Assembly (NCBI GenBank): GCA_016296785.1
Contig: JAEDHX010000005.1
Span: 1-48,403 of the forward strand
Length of the DNA stretch: 48,403 bases
Direction: 5' to 3'
From: Coprococcus sp.
GTDB taxonomy: Bacteria > Bacillota > Clostridia > Lachnospirales > Lachnospiraceae
Under the pieces are notes generated by a model. That model was not told where the DNA came from and searched no databases. It saw only the letters and a list, made by a program, of their open reading frames with translations. This document shows positions 1 to 8,248 of this stretch, in pieces (position 1 is the stretch's first letter; each line of letters opens with the position of its first letter). The translations under genes and the position numbers were made by a program.

Positions 1-110
1 GGGACCTGTCCCCGTGGCGAATTTTTTGACCAAGGGACCTGTCCCCGTGGCGAATTTTTTTTGACCAAGGGACCTGTCCCCGTGGCGAATTGTCTCCGTG
101 GCGAGTTGTT
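1..110. repeat. Tandem GC-rich repeat array, about 33-35 bp units
   Basis: Three near-identical copies start at 1, 34 and 69, followed by a degenerate partial copy near 91-110. Each unit has the short palindrome GGGACCTGTCCC, then CGTGGCGAA, a T run of 6 to 8, and TTGACCAA. The first two units differ only in T-run length. The array is GC-rich against an AT-rich background and may continue left of the window. A related copy with a longer inverted repeat lies at 48233-48269. This resembles dispersed REP-like elements of Firmicutes, but no mobilising gene is visible here. Confidence 0.85.
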
Positions 111-134
111 ACTGTGGCTGAAATGTGGTATAAT
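106..134 (+). promoter_or_regulatory. Promoter, TTGTTA-17-TATAAT with extended -10
   Basis: The -35 TTGTTA is at 106-111 and the -10 TATAAT at 129-134, separated by 17 bp. A TG dinucleotide one base before the -10 makes it an extended -10. It points at the gene starting at 172. The -35 sits in the last degenerate copy of the repeat array. Confidence 0.7.
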
Positions 135-171
135 GTGGTCTATATTGGATGGAAGAAGAGTGGGATGTTAG

Positions 172-714
172 ATGGCGGCGAAATGGTATAAGCATTTGAA
201 AACGATAAATAATCATAAGAGGCTAGTGATGAGGTATTGCTTTAAGGCGGGACTTTATAAGCAGGGGCTTCTTCATGATCTGTCGAAGTATTCCTGGTCT
301 GAGTTTAGTGTTGGTGCAAAGTACTTTCAGGGGAATAGAAGTCCTAATGATGCTGAAAGGGAAGATAAGGGATACACTAGTGCGTGGCTTCATCATAAGG
401 GAAGAAATAAACATCATTTAGAGTACTGGATTGACTATAGCCTTGATAAGTCTAAGGGACTTGAGGGATGTAAAATGCCGGAAAAGTATGTGGTTGAGAT
501 GTTTTGTGACAGAATAGCAGCCAGCAGGAATTATAACAAGGATACCTATACTGACAGGATGCCACTTGATTATTATAAAAGGGGGCGTTCCGGTAAGCTG
601 CTTCATCCTGATACCGCTAAGCTGCTTGAATTAATGCTGAATATGCTGGCAGATGAGGGCGAAGAGTATACATTTAATTATATTAGAAAGAATATTTTAC
701 ATAATAAAAAATAG
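172..714 (+). CDS. DUF5662 family protein
   Basis: This 180-residue soluble protein matches my memory of the DUF5662 family, common in Firmicutes and of unknown function. Visible conserved features are an N-terminal HLKTINNHKRLVM segment, the HDLSKYS motif near residue 35, and a central WLHHKGRNKHH stretch. The His/Asp-rich pattern hints at metal binding or an HD-like helical fold, but that is inference. There is no signal peptide or membrane segment. A purine-rich stretch (GGAAGAAGAG) precedes the ATG and a good promoter ends at 134. It sits 45 bp upstream of dnaE, so read-through is possible. Confidence 0.75.
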   Translation: MAAKWYKHLKTINNHKRLVMRYCFKAGLYKQGLLHDLSKYSWSEFSVGAKYFQGNRSPNDAEREDKGYTSAWLHHKGRNKHHLEYWIDYSLDKSKGLEGCKMPEKYVVEMFCDRIAASRNYNKDTYTDRMPLDYYKRGRSGKLLHPDTAKLLELMLNMLADEGEEYTFNYIRKNILHNKK

Positions 715-759
715 ATTAATGTTTTTAATAAATACTATTTAGGAAGGATAAAATGCGCT

Positions 760-3700
760 ATGGCAACGAATGAAAAGAATTTTACACATCTTCATGTGCA
801 TACGGAATATAGCTTGCTTGATGGCTCTGCTAAAATCAAAGAGCTCGTTAAGCGTGCAAAAGAGCTTGGTTATGATTCCCTTGCTATTACTGATCATGGC
901 GTTATGTATGGGGTTATTGATTTTTATGAGGCCGCAAGAGCTGAAGGGATAAAGCCTATACTTGGATGCGAGGTATATGTTAGTCCCGGTTCGAGATTTG
1001 ACAGGGAGGTTACTAAGGGCGAGGGAAGATATTATCACCTTGTTCTTCTTGCTGAGAATAATCAGGGATATCAGAATCTTTCAAAAATTGTTTCGAGGGG
1101 ATTTACAGAGGGTTTTTATTATAAGCCGAGAGTAGATATGGAGATTCTTGAAGAGTATCATGAGGGTATTATTGCGCTTTCTGCATGCCTTGCAGGTGAG
1201 GTTGCGGTTAATTTGAGAAAGGATAATTATGAAGGTGCTAAGGAGGCGGCAATTCGTTATCGAGATATTTTTGGTGATAATAATTATTTCCTTGAGATGC
1301 AAGATCATGGTATTACTGAGCAGGCTACTGTTAATGCAGGCATTATGAGGTTGTCAAAGGAGCTTAATATTCCGATGGTAGTGACAAATGATTCTCATTA
1401 TATTATGGCAGATGATGCCGAGGCTCATGATGTGCTTTTGTGTATTCAGACAAATCGAAAGGTCCATGAGCAGGACAGAATGAGATATGATGGAGGACAG
1501 TATTACTTAAAGTCAAAGGAAGAGATGTATAGTCTGTTTCCGTATGCTAAGGAGGCACTTGAAAATACACATAGGATAGCAGAGCGTTGTAATGTTGAGA
1601 TAGTATTTGGTGAGCAGAAGGTGCCGGAATTTGATGTGCCATGTGATATGACCGCTGATGAGTATCTTGAGAAACTCTGCACTGAGGGATTATACAAAAG
1701 ATATAATCCTGTAACTGAAGAGCTTAAGGAAAGACTTGATTATGAGATTTCAACCATCAAGAAAATGGGATATGTTGACTATTTCCTTATTGTTTCTGAT
1801 TTTATCAGATATGCGAAGGATAATGGAATAGCTGTCGGTCCGGGCAGAGGCTCGGCGGCGGGAAGTATTGTAGCCTATTGTCTTGAGATAACAAATATTG
1901 ACCCGATTAAGTATAATCTTCTTTTTGAACGTTTTCTTAATCCGGAGCGTGTTTCGATGCCGGATATTGACGTTGACTTTTGTTATGAGAGACGTCAGGA
2001 GGTTATTGATTATGTTGTTAGGAAATATGGGAAGGAAAAGGTTGTACAGATTGTTACTTTTCAGACCATGGCTGCAAGAAATGTAATTAGAGATGTAGGT
2101 AGAGCACTTGATTTGCCATATTCATTATGTGATGCTGTGGCTAAGTCTGTTCCAATGGAAATTGGAATGAATATTAAAAAGGCACTGGAAATAAGCAAGG
2201 ATCTTAAGGATATGTATACTGATAATGGTGATGTGAAGCGCCTTATTGATATGGCACTAAAGCTTGAAGGGCTTCCGCGTAATACGGGTATGCATGCTGC
2301 GGGAGTTGTTATTGGCAGGGATCCGATTGATGAATATGTCCCGCTTGCTAAGGGTGGAGATGACTCAGTTATTACACAGTTTACGATGACTACAATAGAG
2401 CGTCTGGGCCTTTTGAAGATGGATTTCCTTGGACTTAGAACATTAACCGTTATTCAGGATGCTGTTAGATTTGTTAAACAGCAGACTGGTGCAGATATTG
2501 ATATAGACAACATTGATTATGATGATGCTAAGGTGTTTGAGCTTATTTCTTCAGGCAAAACAGAGGGAATATTCCAGCTTGAAAGCTCGGGCATGAAGAA
2601 TTTCATGAAGGAGCTCAAACCAAAAAGTCTTGAGGATGTAATTGCAGGTATATCCTTATACAGACCTGGTCCGATGGATTTCATTCCAAACTATATAAAT
2701 GGAAAGGAGCATCCTGAGGATATCACATATGATACCGAAGAGCTTCAGGAGATTCTTGACCAGACGTATGGCTGTATAGTATATCAGGAGCAGGTTATGC
2801 AGATAGTTATGAAACTTGCCGGTTATACGCTTGGACGAAGTGATCTTGTTAGAAGGGCTATGTCCAAGAAGAAGGCTGATGTTATGGCTAAGGAGCGCCA
2901 GAACTTTGTATATGGTAATGAGGAGCTTAATGTTCCGGGATGTATTAAAAGAGGTATACCTGAGAATATTGCAAATAAGATTTTTGATGATATGACTGAT
3001 TTTGCAAAGTATGCATTTAATAAATCGCATGCTGCGGCATATGCTGTTGTTGCCTATCAGACAGCATATTTGAAATGTTATTATCCTGATTGCTTTATGG
3101 CAGCACTTATTTCTTCTGTTAAGGATAATAGTTCAAAGGTTGCCATGTATATTCAGCATTGCAGACAGATGGGAATTAAGATTCTGCCGCCTGACATTAA
3201 TGAAGGAGTTAGCGGATTTTCTGTATCTCATGGGGCTATTAGATATGGCCTGTCAGGGTTAAAGAGTGTTGGTACTGCCGTAATAGATAAGGTGGTTGCT
3301 GAAAGAGAGGTAAATGGACCTTTTAAGGATTTGAAGGATTTCCTTATGCGTATGTCCTCAAAGGAAACAAATAAGAAGACTATTGAGGCACTTATTCTTG
3401 GAGGCGCATTTGATAATTTTGAAGCAAATAGAAAACAGATGATGCTTGTATATCCAATGCTGGCAGAGGAGGTTGCAAAGGAGAAAAAGAATTCTGCTGT
3501 AGGTCAGATGTCTCTTGCGGATTTTTTTGGTGGTGAATTTGAAGAAATGAGCAAGGTAAAATATCCTGATGTTGATGAGTATGATAAGCAGGAAATGCTT
3601 GCTATGGAGAAATCTGTTCTTGGTATATATGTATCAGGTCACCCTTTGCTTGAATATTCAGATATTATTGAAAATGTCACAAATGCTACCACCTTGGATT

Positions 3701-4323
3701 TTACTCCTGATGAAGAATCCGGAAGAGCGCGTGTGAGAGACCAGGCAATGTATACTATTGGCGGTCTTGTTTCAGCTGTTACTGTTAAGCTTACGAAGAA
3801 TAATCAAAATATGGCATTTATAACTCTTGAGGATATGGTAGGGCAGACTGAGATAATAGTATTTCCGAGAGAATATGAGCGCCTTAGAGAAAAACTCTAT
3901 GCTGACAACAAGATATTTGTAAGGGGCAGAGCGAATGTGACAGAAGAGGAGGCTAAGCTTATATTATCTGATTTATTAACCTTCGATGAGGTTAAGGAGG
4001 GTAAAGCATTTGCAGGAGCGAATGCCAGAGGCGGATTTGAAAGGAAAGCTCAGGTTGTTTCTGAAAGCGAAAATGAGTTATGGGTTTGTTTTGAAGATAT
4101 GAAGGAATATGAGGAGCTGGAGGATGACTTTATCTCCATATTAGAGGATTATAAAGGCAATTGTCCTGTGTATGTTCAAATTCGTAAGGAGAGGCAAATG
4201 AAGAACATGGGACGTGGCTTTTTGGTAAATGAAGACTCGGGCGTCATTGACAGACTGAAGCTTGAATATGGAAGCGGAAAGGTATTGCTTAGAAAAAAGA
4301 AAAATGGAAATAATAACATCTAA
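760..4323 (+). CDS. dnaE: DNA polymerase III subunit alpha (DnaE)
   Basis: Replicative C-family DNA polymerase of 1187 residues, the usual DnaE length. The N-terminal PHP domain begins with HLHVHTEYSLLDG (H12 and H14) and keeps ITDHG, so its metal site looks intact. The palm carries PDIDVDF, with D402 and D404 as the expected catalytic aspartates, and the upstream GPGRGSAAGS nucleotide-binding stretch. A helix-hairpin-helix region and an OB fold (about 995-1075) close the protein. It is DnaE rather than PolC: no DEDD exonuclease domain is inserted in PHP. The ATG at 760 follows AGGAAGG at 741; an ATG at 753 leads to a stop after six codons. The methyltransferase gene overlaps its 3' end by 20 bp. 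Confidence 0.97.
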   Translation: MATNEKNFTHLHVHTEYSLLDGSAKIKELVKRAKELGYDSLAITDHGVMYGVIDFYEAARAEGIKPILGCEVYVSPGSRFDREVTKGEGRYYHLVLLAENNQGYQNLSKIVSRGFTEGFYYKPRVDMEILEEYHEGIIALSACLAGEVAVNLRKDNYEGAKEAAIRYRDIFGDNNYFLEMQDHGITEQATVNAGIMRLSKELNIPMVVTNDSHYIMADDAEAHDVLLCIQTNRKVHEQDRMRYDGGQYYLKSKEEMYSLFPYAKEALENTHRIAERCNVEIVFGEQKVPEFDVPCDMTADEYLEKLCTEGLYKRYNPVTEELKERLDYEISTIKKMGYVDYFLIVSDFIRYAKDNGIAVGPGRGSAAGSIVAYCLEITNIDPIKYNLLFERFLNPERVSMPDIDVDFCYERRQEVIDYVVRKYGKEKVVQIVTFQTMAARNVIRDVGRALDLPYSLCDAVAKSVPMEIGMNIKKALEISKDLKDMYTDNGDVKRLIDMALKLEGLPRNTGMHAAGVVIGRDPIDEYVPLAKGGDDSVITQFTMTTIERLGLLKMDFLGLRTLTVIQDAVRFVKQQTGADIDIDNIDYDDAKVFELISSGKTEGIFQLESSGMKNFMKELKPKSLEDVIAGISLYRPGPMDFIPNYINGKEHPEDITYDTEELQEILDQTYGCIVYQEQVMQIVMKLAGYTLGRSDLVRRAMSKKKADVMAKERQNFVYGNEELNVPGCIKRGIPENIANKIFDDMTDFAKYAFNKSHAAAYAVVAYQTAYLKCYYPDCFMAALISSVKDNSSKVAMYIQHCRQMGIKILPPDINEGVSGFSVSHGAIRYGLSGLKSVGTAVIDKVVAEREVNGPFKDLKDFLMRMSSKETNKKTIEALILGGAFDNFEANRKQMMLVYPMLAEEVAKEKKNSAVGQMSLADFFGGEFEEMSKVKYPDVDEYDKQEMLAMEKSVLGIYVSGHPLLEYSDIIENVTNATTLDFTPDEESGRARVRDQAMYTIGGLVSAVTVKLTKNNQNMAFITLEDMVGQTEIIVFPREYERLREKLYADNKIFVRGRANVTEEEAKLILSDLLTFDEVKEGKAFAGANARGGFERKAQVVSESENELWVCFEDMKEYEELEDDFISILEDYKGNCPVYVQIRKERQMKNMGRGFLVNEDSGVIDRLKLEYGSGKVLLRKKKNGNNNI

Positions 4324-5104
4324 TAAGAATCAAAAAATAAAGGATTTGCAGAAGCTGAATAAGGATGGAGGCTTTAGAAAAAAGAAGGGCGTATTTGTCG
4401 TTGAGGGTATACGCATGTTTCTTGAGCTTCCTGTTGACAGGGTGAAACAGGTTGTACTTTCAGAATCCTCATGGAACAGATATAGAAATGAATTCGTTAA
4501 TATGGGGTTTGATATAGCTGACGAGAACCTTATTGTAGTTAAGGATTACATTTATGAGAGTATTTCACAGACAAAATCGCCACAAGGTATTATGGCAGTT
4601 ATCGGAAGAGTTGATTATTCAATTGACGATATGCTAAAAAGTGCCTGTGATAATCCGGTTTATCTTGTTCTCGATTCAATTCAGGATCCGGGCAATCTGG
4701 GAACTATAATAAGAAGCGGTGAAGCGGCAGGTGTGTCCGGAATAATTATTGGTGGCGGGATGTCGTGCGATGTTTATAGTCCAAAGGTGGTAAGGTCAAC
4801 TATGGGTGCGATATTCAGAGTTCCATTTGTTACTTCTTCAGATTTGTTATCAGATATTGGCAAGCTGAAGGAGGCAGGAGTTTCAATATATGGTGCTCAT
4901 CTTGAAGGAACATCGCTCTTTGATGAAAAACTTAATAAGCCCGTAGCATTTCTTATAGGTAATGAAGGAAATGGCCTTAGCAAGGAGGTTTCTGATACGG
5001 CAGACTGCCTAATTAAGATTCCGATGGAGGGTAAGGTTGAGTCGCTTAATGCGGCTATTTCTGCAACGCTTCTCGCATATGAGGCATATAGACAAAGAAA
5101 CTGA
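4304..5104 (+). CDS. TrmH/SpoU-family RNA 2'-O-methyltransferase
   Basis: AdoMet-dependent SPOUT methyltransferase of 266 residues, expected to methylate a ribose 2'-OH in 23S rRNA or tRNA. An N-terminal substrate-binding domain is followed by the knotted domain with motif 1 (DPGNLGTIIRSGEAAG, near 128), motif 2 (GNEGNGLS, from G219) and motif 3 (IPMEGKVESLNAA, about 239-251). An upstream in-frame ATG at 4262 lies deep inside dnaE; I prefer 4304, where family similarity begins (MEIITSNKNQKIK). It overlaps dnaE by 20 bp, so the two are probably translationally coupled. The exact RNA target cannot be told from sequence. Confidence 0.93.
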   Translation: MEIITSNKNQKIKDLQKLNKDGGFRKKKGVFVVEGIRMFLELPVDRVKQVVLSESSWNRYRNEFVNMGFDIADENLIVVKDYIYESISQTKSPQGIMAVIGRVDYSIDDMLKSACDNPVYLVLDSIQDPGNLGTIIRSGEAAGVSGIIIGGGMSCDVYSPKVVRSTMGAIFRVPFVTSSDLLSDIGKLKEAGVSIYGAHLEGTSLFDEKLNKPVAFLIGNEGNGLSKEVSDTADCLIKIPMEGKVESLNAAISATLLAYEAYRQRN

Positions 5105-5231
5105 TTTGTGCTAAATGCATTTTGTCGCATTTTGAACCGACATAAATAGATGAACATAGACAGCATATTTTCGGAATTATAGGCATAGGTTGTATAGTAC
5201 ACAATCGATGTTTATAACGGAGGGAGAAAAT

Positions 5232-5861
5232 ATGACTGAAAAAACATTAAACAACAATCAGGTGGTAGTAGCCGGAGAGATAGCTTCGGACTTTGTATTC
5301 AGCCACGAAATTTTTGGTGAAGGCTTCTATATGGTAGACTTAGTGGTAAGCAGGCTTAGTGACGCGTATGACGTTATTCCGCTTATGGTGTCTGATCGAT
5401 TATTTGACATAGAAGGCTCACACATTGGAGAAAGAATTGTTGCAAGAGGACAATTCAGATCCTATAACAAGCATGAGGAAACAAAGAACAGATTGATATT
5501 ATCTGTATTTGTAAGAGAGATTGCACTTCTTGATAATGATGAGGAGAAGGATAATAAGCCGAATCAGATATATCTTGACGGATATATCTGCAAGGAACCG
5601 GTTTATAGAATGACGCCTCTTGGCAGGGAGATTGCGGATATTTTACTTGCTGTTAACAGAGCATATGGTAAGAGTGATTACATACCTTGTATCTGCTGGG
5701 GAAGAAATGCTAGATTTGCAGGAAAGCTTAAGGTAGGTGAGCATGTTGCTATCTGGGGAAGAATCCAAAGCAGGGAGTATCAAAAGAGAATTGGTAATGA
5801 CCAGATAGTAAGTAAGGTGGCTTATGAGGTGTCAGTAAGTAAAATGGAGTGCTTAGAGTAG
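5232..5861 (+). CDS. Single-stranded DNA-binding-like protein with two OB folds
   Basis: A 209-residue protein with two SSB/PriB-like OB halves, roughly residues 10-98 and 112-209. The second half shows a recognisable SSB pattern (DGYICKEPVYRMTPLGREI, then IPCICWGRNARFA). There is no acidic C-terminal tail of the DDDIPF type that canonical SSB uses to recruit partners, so it is unlikely to be the main replicative SSB. Similar double-OB proteins are common in Lachnospiraceae. The start at 5232 is set by GGAGGGA about six bases upstream; an in-frame ATG at 5190 has no such site. The neighbourhood of dnaE suits a DNA-metabolism role. Confidence 0.8.
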   Translation: MTEKTLNNNQVVVAGEIASDFVFSHEIFGEGFYMVDLVVSRLSDAYDVIPLMVSDRLFDIEGSHIGERIVARGQFRSYNKHEETKNRLILSVFVREIALLDNDEEKDNKPNQIYLDGYICKEPVYRMTPLGREIADILLAVNRAYGKSDYIPCICWGRNARFAGKLKVGEHVAIWGRIQSREYQKRIGNDQIVSKVAYEVSVSKMECLE

Positions 5862-5880
5862 TGCTTTGGGGTAAATGGTG

Positions 5881-5909
5881 TTGACATCTTTCTTATGTGG
5901 TGTTATATT
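5881..5909 (+). promoter_or_regulatory. Consensus promoter, TTGACA-17-TATATT
   Basis: TTGACA at 5881-5886 and TATATT at 5904-5909 with a 17 bp spacer. It lies just upstream of the lysine riboswitch and drives dapA-dapB and probably the following small gene. Confidence 0.85.
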
Positions 5910-5941
5910 ATCACTATCTAAAGTTTTTTAGAATATTATAT

Positions 5942-6102
5942 AGTAGAGGCGCGGTATTTATTATTACATATTTTAATGCAGGTGAATGCAGATGATGAAT
6001 ATGGAAAGGGAACACCGCCGAAGGAATATATCATTCACAGGGTATGTTCCTGGTTGTGCAGCTAAGAACTGTACGACTGTCATCATTTGATGGAGAGCTA
6101 CT
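5942..6102 (+). promoter_or_regulatory. Lysine riboswitch (L box)
   Basis: The leader carries the conserved L-box blocks in order: AGTAGAGGCGCGG at 5942, GAAAGGGAACACCGCCGAAGG near 6003, ACGACTGTCATCA near 6073, and TGGAGAGCTACT at 6091-6102. The first AGTAG and the last CTACT pair as the closing P1 stem. A terminator follows at once and dapA is downstream, so lysine binding should stop transcription of the lysine/diaminopimelate genes. The 357 bp gap between the SSB-like gene and dapA is fully explained by promoter, riboswitch and terminator. Confidence 0.93.
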
Positions 6103-6121
6103 TGATGAATTGAGATTATTC

Positions 6122-6154
6122 GGCAGGTTTGGCTTTTTAAACCTGCCTTTTTTT
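6122..6154 (+). terminator. Riboswitch expression-platform terminator
   Basis: Perfect 9 bp stem GGCAGGTTT (6122-6130) with AAACCTGCC (6139-6147), an 8-base loop and seven Ts. It is the regulated terminator of the lysine riboswitch. Confidence 0.9.
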
Positions 6155-6218
6155 AAAACCATTTTGGGAAGATTCGTTTGGGCTCGTAATCATTAATTTA
6201 TTTTTAGGAGGTTTTATT

Positions 6219-7103
6219 ATGGCAATTTTTACAGGATCAGGCGTAGCATTGGTAACACCATTTACAGAAAGCGGAGATGTGGATTATGGAAAGCTTAAGG
6301 AGCTTGTTGATTTTCATGTAGATAATGGTACAGATGCGATTATTATTTGCGGAACAACAGGTGAAGCATCTACTCTTTCTCATGAAGAGCATTTGGAATG
6401 CATTAAGAAGTGTGTTGAATATGCAGATCACAGAATTCCTGTTATTGCAGGAACAGGCTCTAATTGTACAGCAACTGCAATATATCTTTCAACAGAAGCG
6501 GAGAGCTATGGCGTTGACGGACTTCTTGTTGTTACACCATATTATAATAAAGCAACACAAAAGGGCCTTATTGCTCATTTTACCGCTGTAGCTAATTCGG
6601 TAAATGTACCTATTATTTTATATAATGTACCATCAAGAACCGGTTGCAATATTACTCCTGAGACAGCAGTATATCTTGCAAAGAATGTTGAGAACATTGT
6701 AGGAATTAAGGAAGCATCAGGAAATATCAGTCAGGTAACAAAGCTTGCTAAGCTTGCTGATGGATGTATAGATATTTATTCCGGTAATGACGATCAGGTT
6801 GTACCGCTTCTTTCACTTGGTGGTAAGGGAGTAATATCTGTAACAGCTAATATAATTCCAAGAGATACACATGATATGGTTATGAAGTATCTTGAGGGCG
6901 ATGTGACAGGAAGTCTTAAGCTTCAGCTTGCAACAATTGATTTGTGTGATGCACTGTTTTGTGAGGTTAATCCTATTCCTGTTAAGAAGGCAGTTGAGCT
7001 TATGGGACTTTGTGGAGGGACACTTAGAATGCCACTTACAGAGATGGAGCCACAGAATGCAGACAGACTTCAGAAGGTTATGGCAGCATACGGTATTCTT
7101 TAA
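6219..7103 (+). CDS. dapA: 4-hydroxy-tetrahydrodipicolinate synthase (DapA)
   Basis: Condenses pyruvate with aspartate semialdehyde, the first committed step to diaminopimelate and lysine. The 294-residue TIM barrel is of normal length. The CGTTGEASTLSHEEH motif, catalytic Tyr135 (ILYNVPSRTG) and Schiff-base Lys164 (GIKEASG) are all present. A strong AGGAGG site (6207) precedes the ATG. It is the first gene after the lysine riboswitch and is followed 46 bp later by dapB, so feedback acts at the RNA level. Confidence 0.98.
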   Translation: MAIFTGSGVALVTPFTESGDVDYGKLKELVDFHVDNGTDAIIICGTTGEASTLSHEEHLECIKKCVEYADHRIPVIAGTGSNCTATAIYLSTEAESYGVDGLLVVTPYYNKATQKGLIAHFTAVANSVNVPIILYNVPSRTGCNITPETAVYLAKNVENIVGIKEASGNISQVTKLAKLADGCIDIYSGNDDQVVPLLSLGGKGVISVTANIIPRDTHDMVMKYLEGDVTGSLKLQLATIDLCDALFCEVNPIPVKKAVELMGLCGGTLRMPLTEMEPQNADRLQKVMAAYGIL

Positions 7104-7149
7104 TATAGAAGAAAAGCTTATGTACATATGAAAAAGCTTGGAGGATAAA

Positions 7150-7905
7150 ATGGTTAGAATAATTATGCATGGATGCAACGGCAAGATGGGGCAGGTTATT
7201 ACTGGTATTGTAGCTGGTGATGACAATGCAGAGATTGTAGCCGGAATTGATATGGTCGATAACAGAGATAATGGATATCCTGTATTTACTAATATTTTCG
7301 ATTGTGATGTAGAGGCTGATGTAATAATTGACTTTGCAGCTGCGGCAGCAGTAGATAATATGATTAAGTATAGCGTAGAACGCAATATTCCTGTTGTTCT
7401 ATGCACAACGGGACTTAGCGAGCAGCAACTTGCTGATGTTAAGGAGGCATCAACTAAGGTTGCCATTCTTAAATCAGCAAATATGTCACTTGGAATCAAT
7501 ACATTGATTAAGCTTCTTAAGGATGCGGCAAATGTATTTGCACCGGCAGGCTATGATATTGAGATAGTTGAGAAGCACCATAATCAAAAGGTTGATGCTC
7601 CATCAGGTACAGCTCTTGCACTTGCAGATTCAATAAATGAAGCCTGCGATAATAAATATGAATATGTTTATGATCGTAGCAGCGTTCGTAAGAAGAGAGA
7701 AAAGCAGGAGCTTGGAATTATGGCTGTAAGAGGTGGAACCATTGTTGGAGAGCATGAGGTGATATTTGCAGGTGTTGATGAGGTTATTGAATTTAAACAT
7801 ACAGCATACTCTAAGTCAGTATTTGCAAAGGGTGCAGTAGAGGCTGCTAAGTTCCTTAAGGGTAAGGCTGCCGGCATGTATGATATGGCTGATGTTATTG
7901 GTTAG
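7150..7905 (+). CDS. dapB: 4-hydroxy-tetrahydrodipicolinate reductase (DapB)
   Basis: Reduces the DapA product to tetrahydrodipicolinate with NAD(P)H. The 251-residue protein begins with the Rossmann motif HGCNGKMG (about 7-14) and has the catalytic block H143-H144, K147 and DAPSGTA (149-155). An in-frame TTG at 7138 would add four residues, but the GGAGG at 7140-7144 sits just before the ATG at 7150, so I place the start there. It forms a two-step module with dapA under the lysine riboswitch. Confidence 0.97.
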   Translation: MVRIIMHGCNGKMGQVITGIVAGDDNAEIVAGIDMVDNRDNGYPVFTNIFDCDVEADVIIDFAAAAAVDNMIKYSVERNIPVVLCTTGLSEQQLADVKEASTKVAILKSANMSLGINTLIKLLKDAANVFAPAGYDIEIVEKHHNQKVDAPSGTALALADSINEACDNKYEYVYDRSSVRKKREKQELGIMAVRGGTIVGEHEVIFAGVDEVIEFKHTAYSKSVFAKGAVEAAKFLKGKAAGMYDMADVIG

Positions 7906-7913
7906 GAGATAAG

Positions 7914-8237
7914 ATGGATTCTGAAAAAACTGTTTTGTGTGCTGCTTCAAAATATGAACAGAAATATTATCTGAGTCAGGATTTTGAAGGACTTCCTGAC
8001 AATGTAAAAAAAGAGCTTAAGATAATGTGCGTATTGTTTACTGAAGATATTGGCGGTATACTTACGTTGGAATTTGATGAGAATGGTACCTTGAATTTAG
8101 TGACTGAAGCTTATGAGGATGATTTGTTATATGATGAGATAGGAAGCGTTCTTAAGATTAAGCAGCTAAGAGAGGACAAAAAGGAGTTGTTTCAAAGCTT
8201 AGAGATGTACTACAAGGTGCTTTGTGAGCTTATTTAG
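7914..8237 (+). CDS. Small acidic DUF6145-like protein
   Basis: A 107-residue acidic protein resembling the DUF6145 family of Lachnospiraceae as I remember it; its function is unknown. The conserved-looking core is KKELKIMCVLFTEDIGG, then LTLEFDENG and LLYDEIGSVLKIKQL. There are no membrane segments and no metal-binding cysteine pattern. It starts nine bases after the dapB stop with GGAG directly before the ATG, and coaX follows after 11 bases, so it belongs to the dap transcript. Co-occurrence with dapB or coaX across genomes might reveal its role. Confidence 0.7.
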   Translation: MDSEKTVLCAASKYEQKYYLSQDFEGLPDNVKKELKIMCVLFTEDIGGILTLEFDENGTLNLVTEAYEDDLLYDEIGSVLKIKQLREDKKELFQSLEMYYKVLCELI

Positions 8238-8248
8238 CGAGGTGTAAT

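Noticed and set aside
1..110. CRISPR array
   Set aside because: Units are directly adjoining with no unique spacers, and no cas genes are present.
2656..3030. 124-codon minus-strand frame inside dnaE
   Set aside because: Lies wholly within a well-conserved gene on the other strand, with biased shadow composition.
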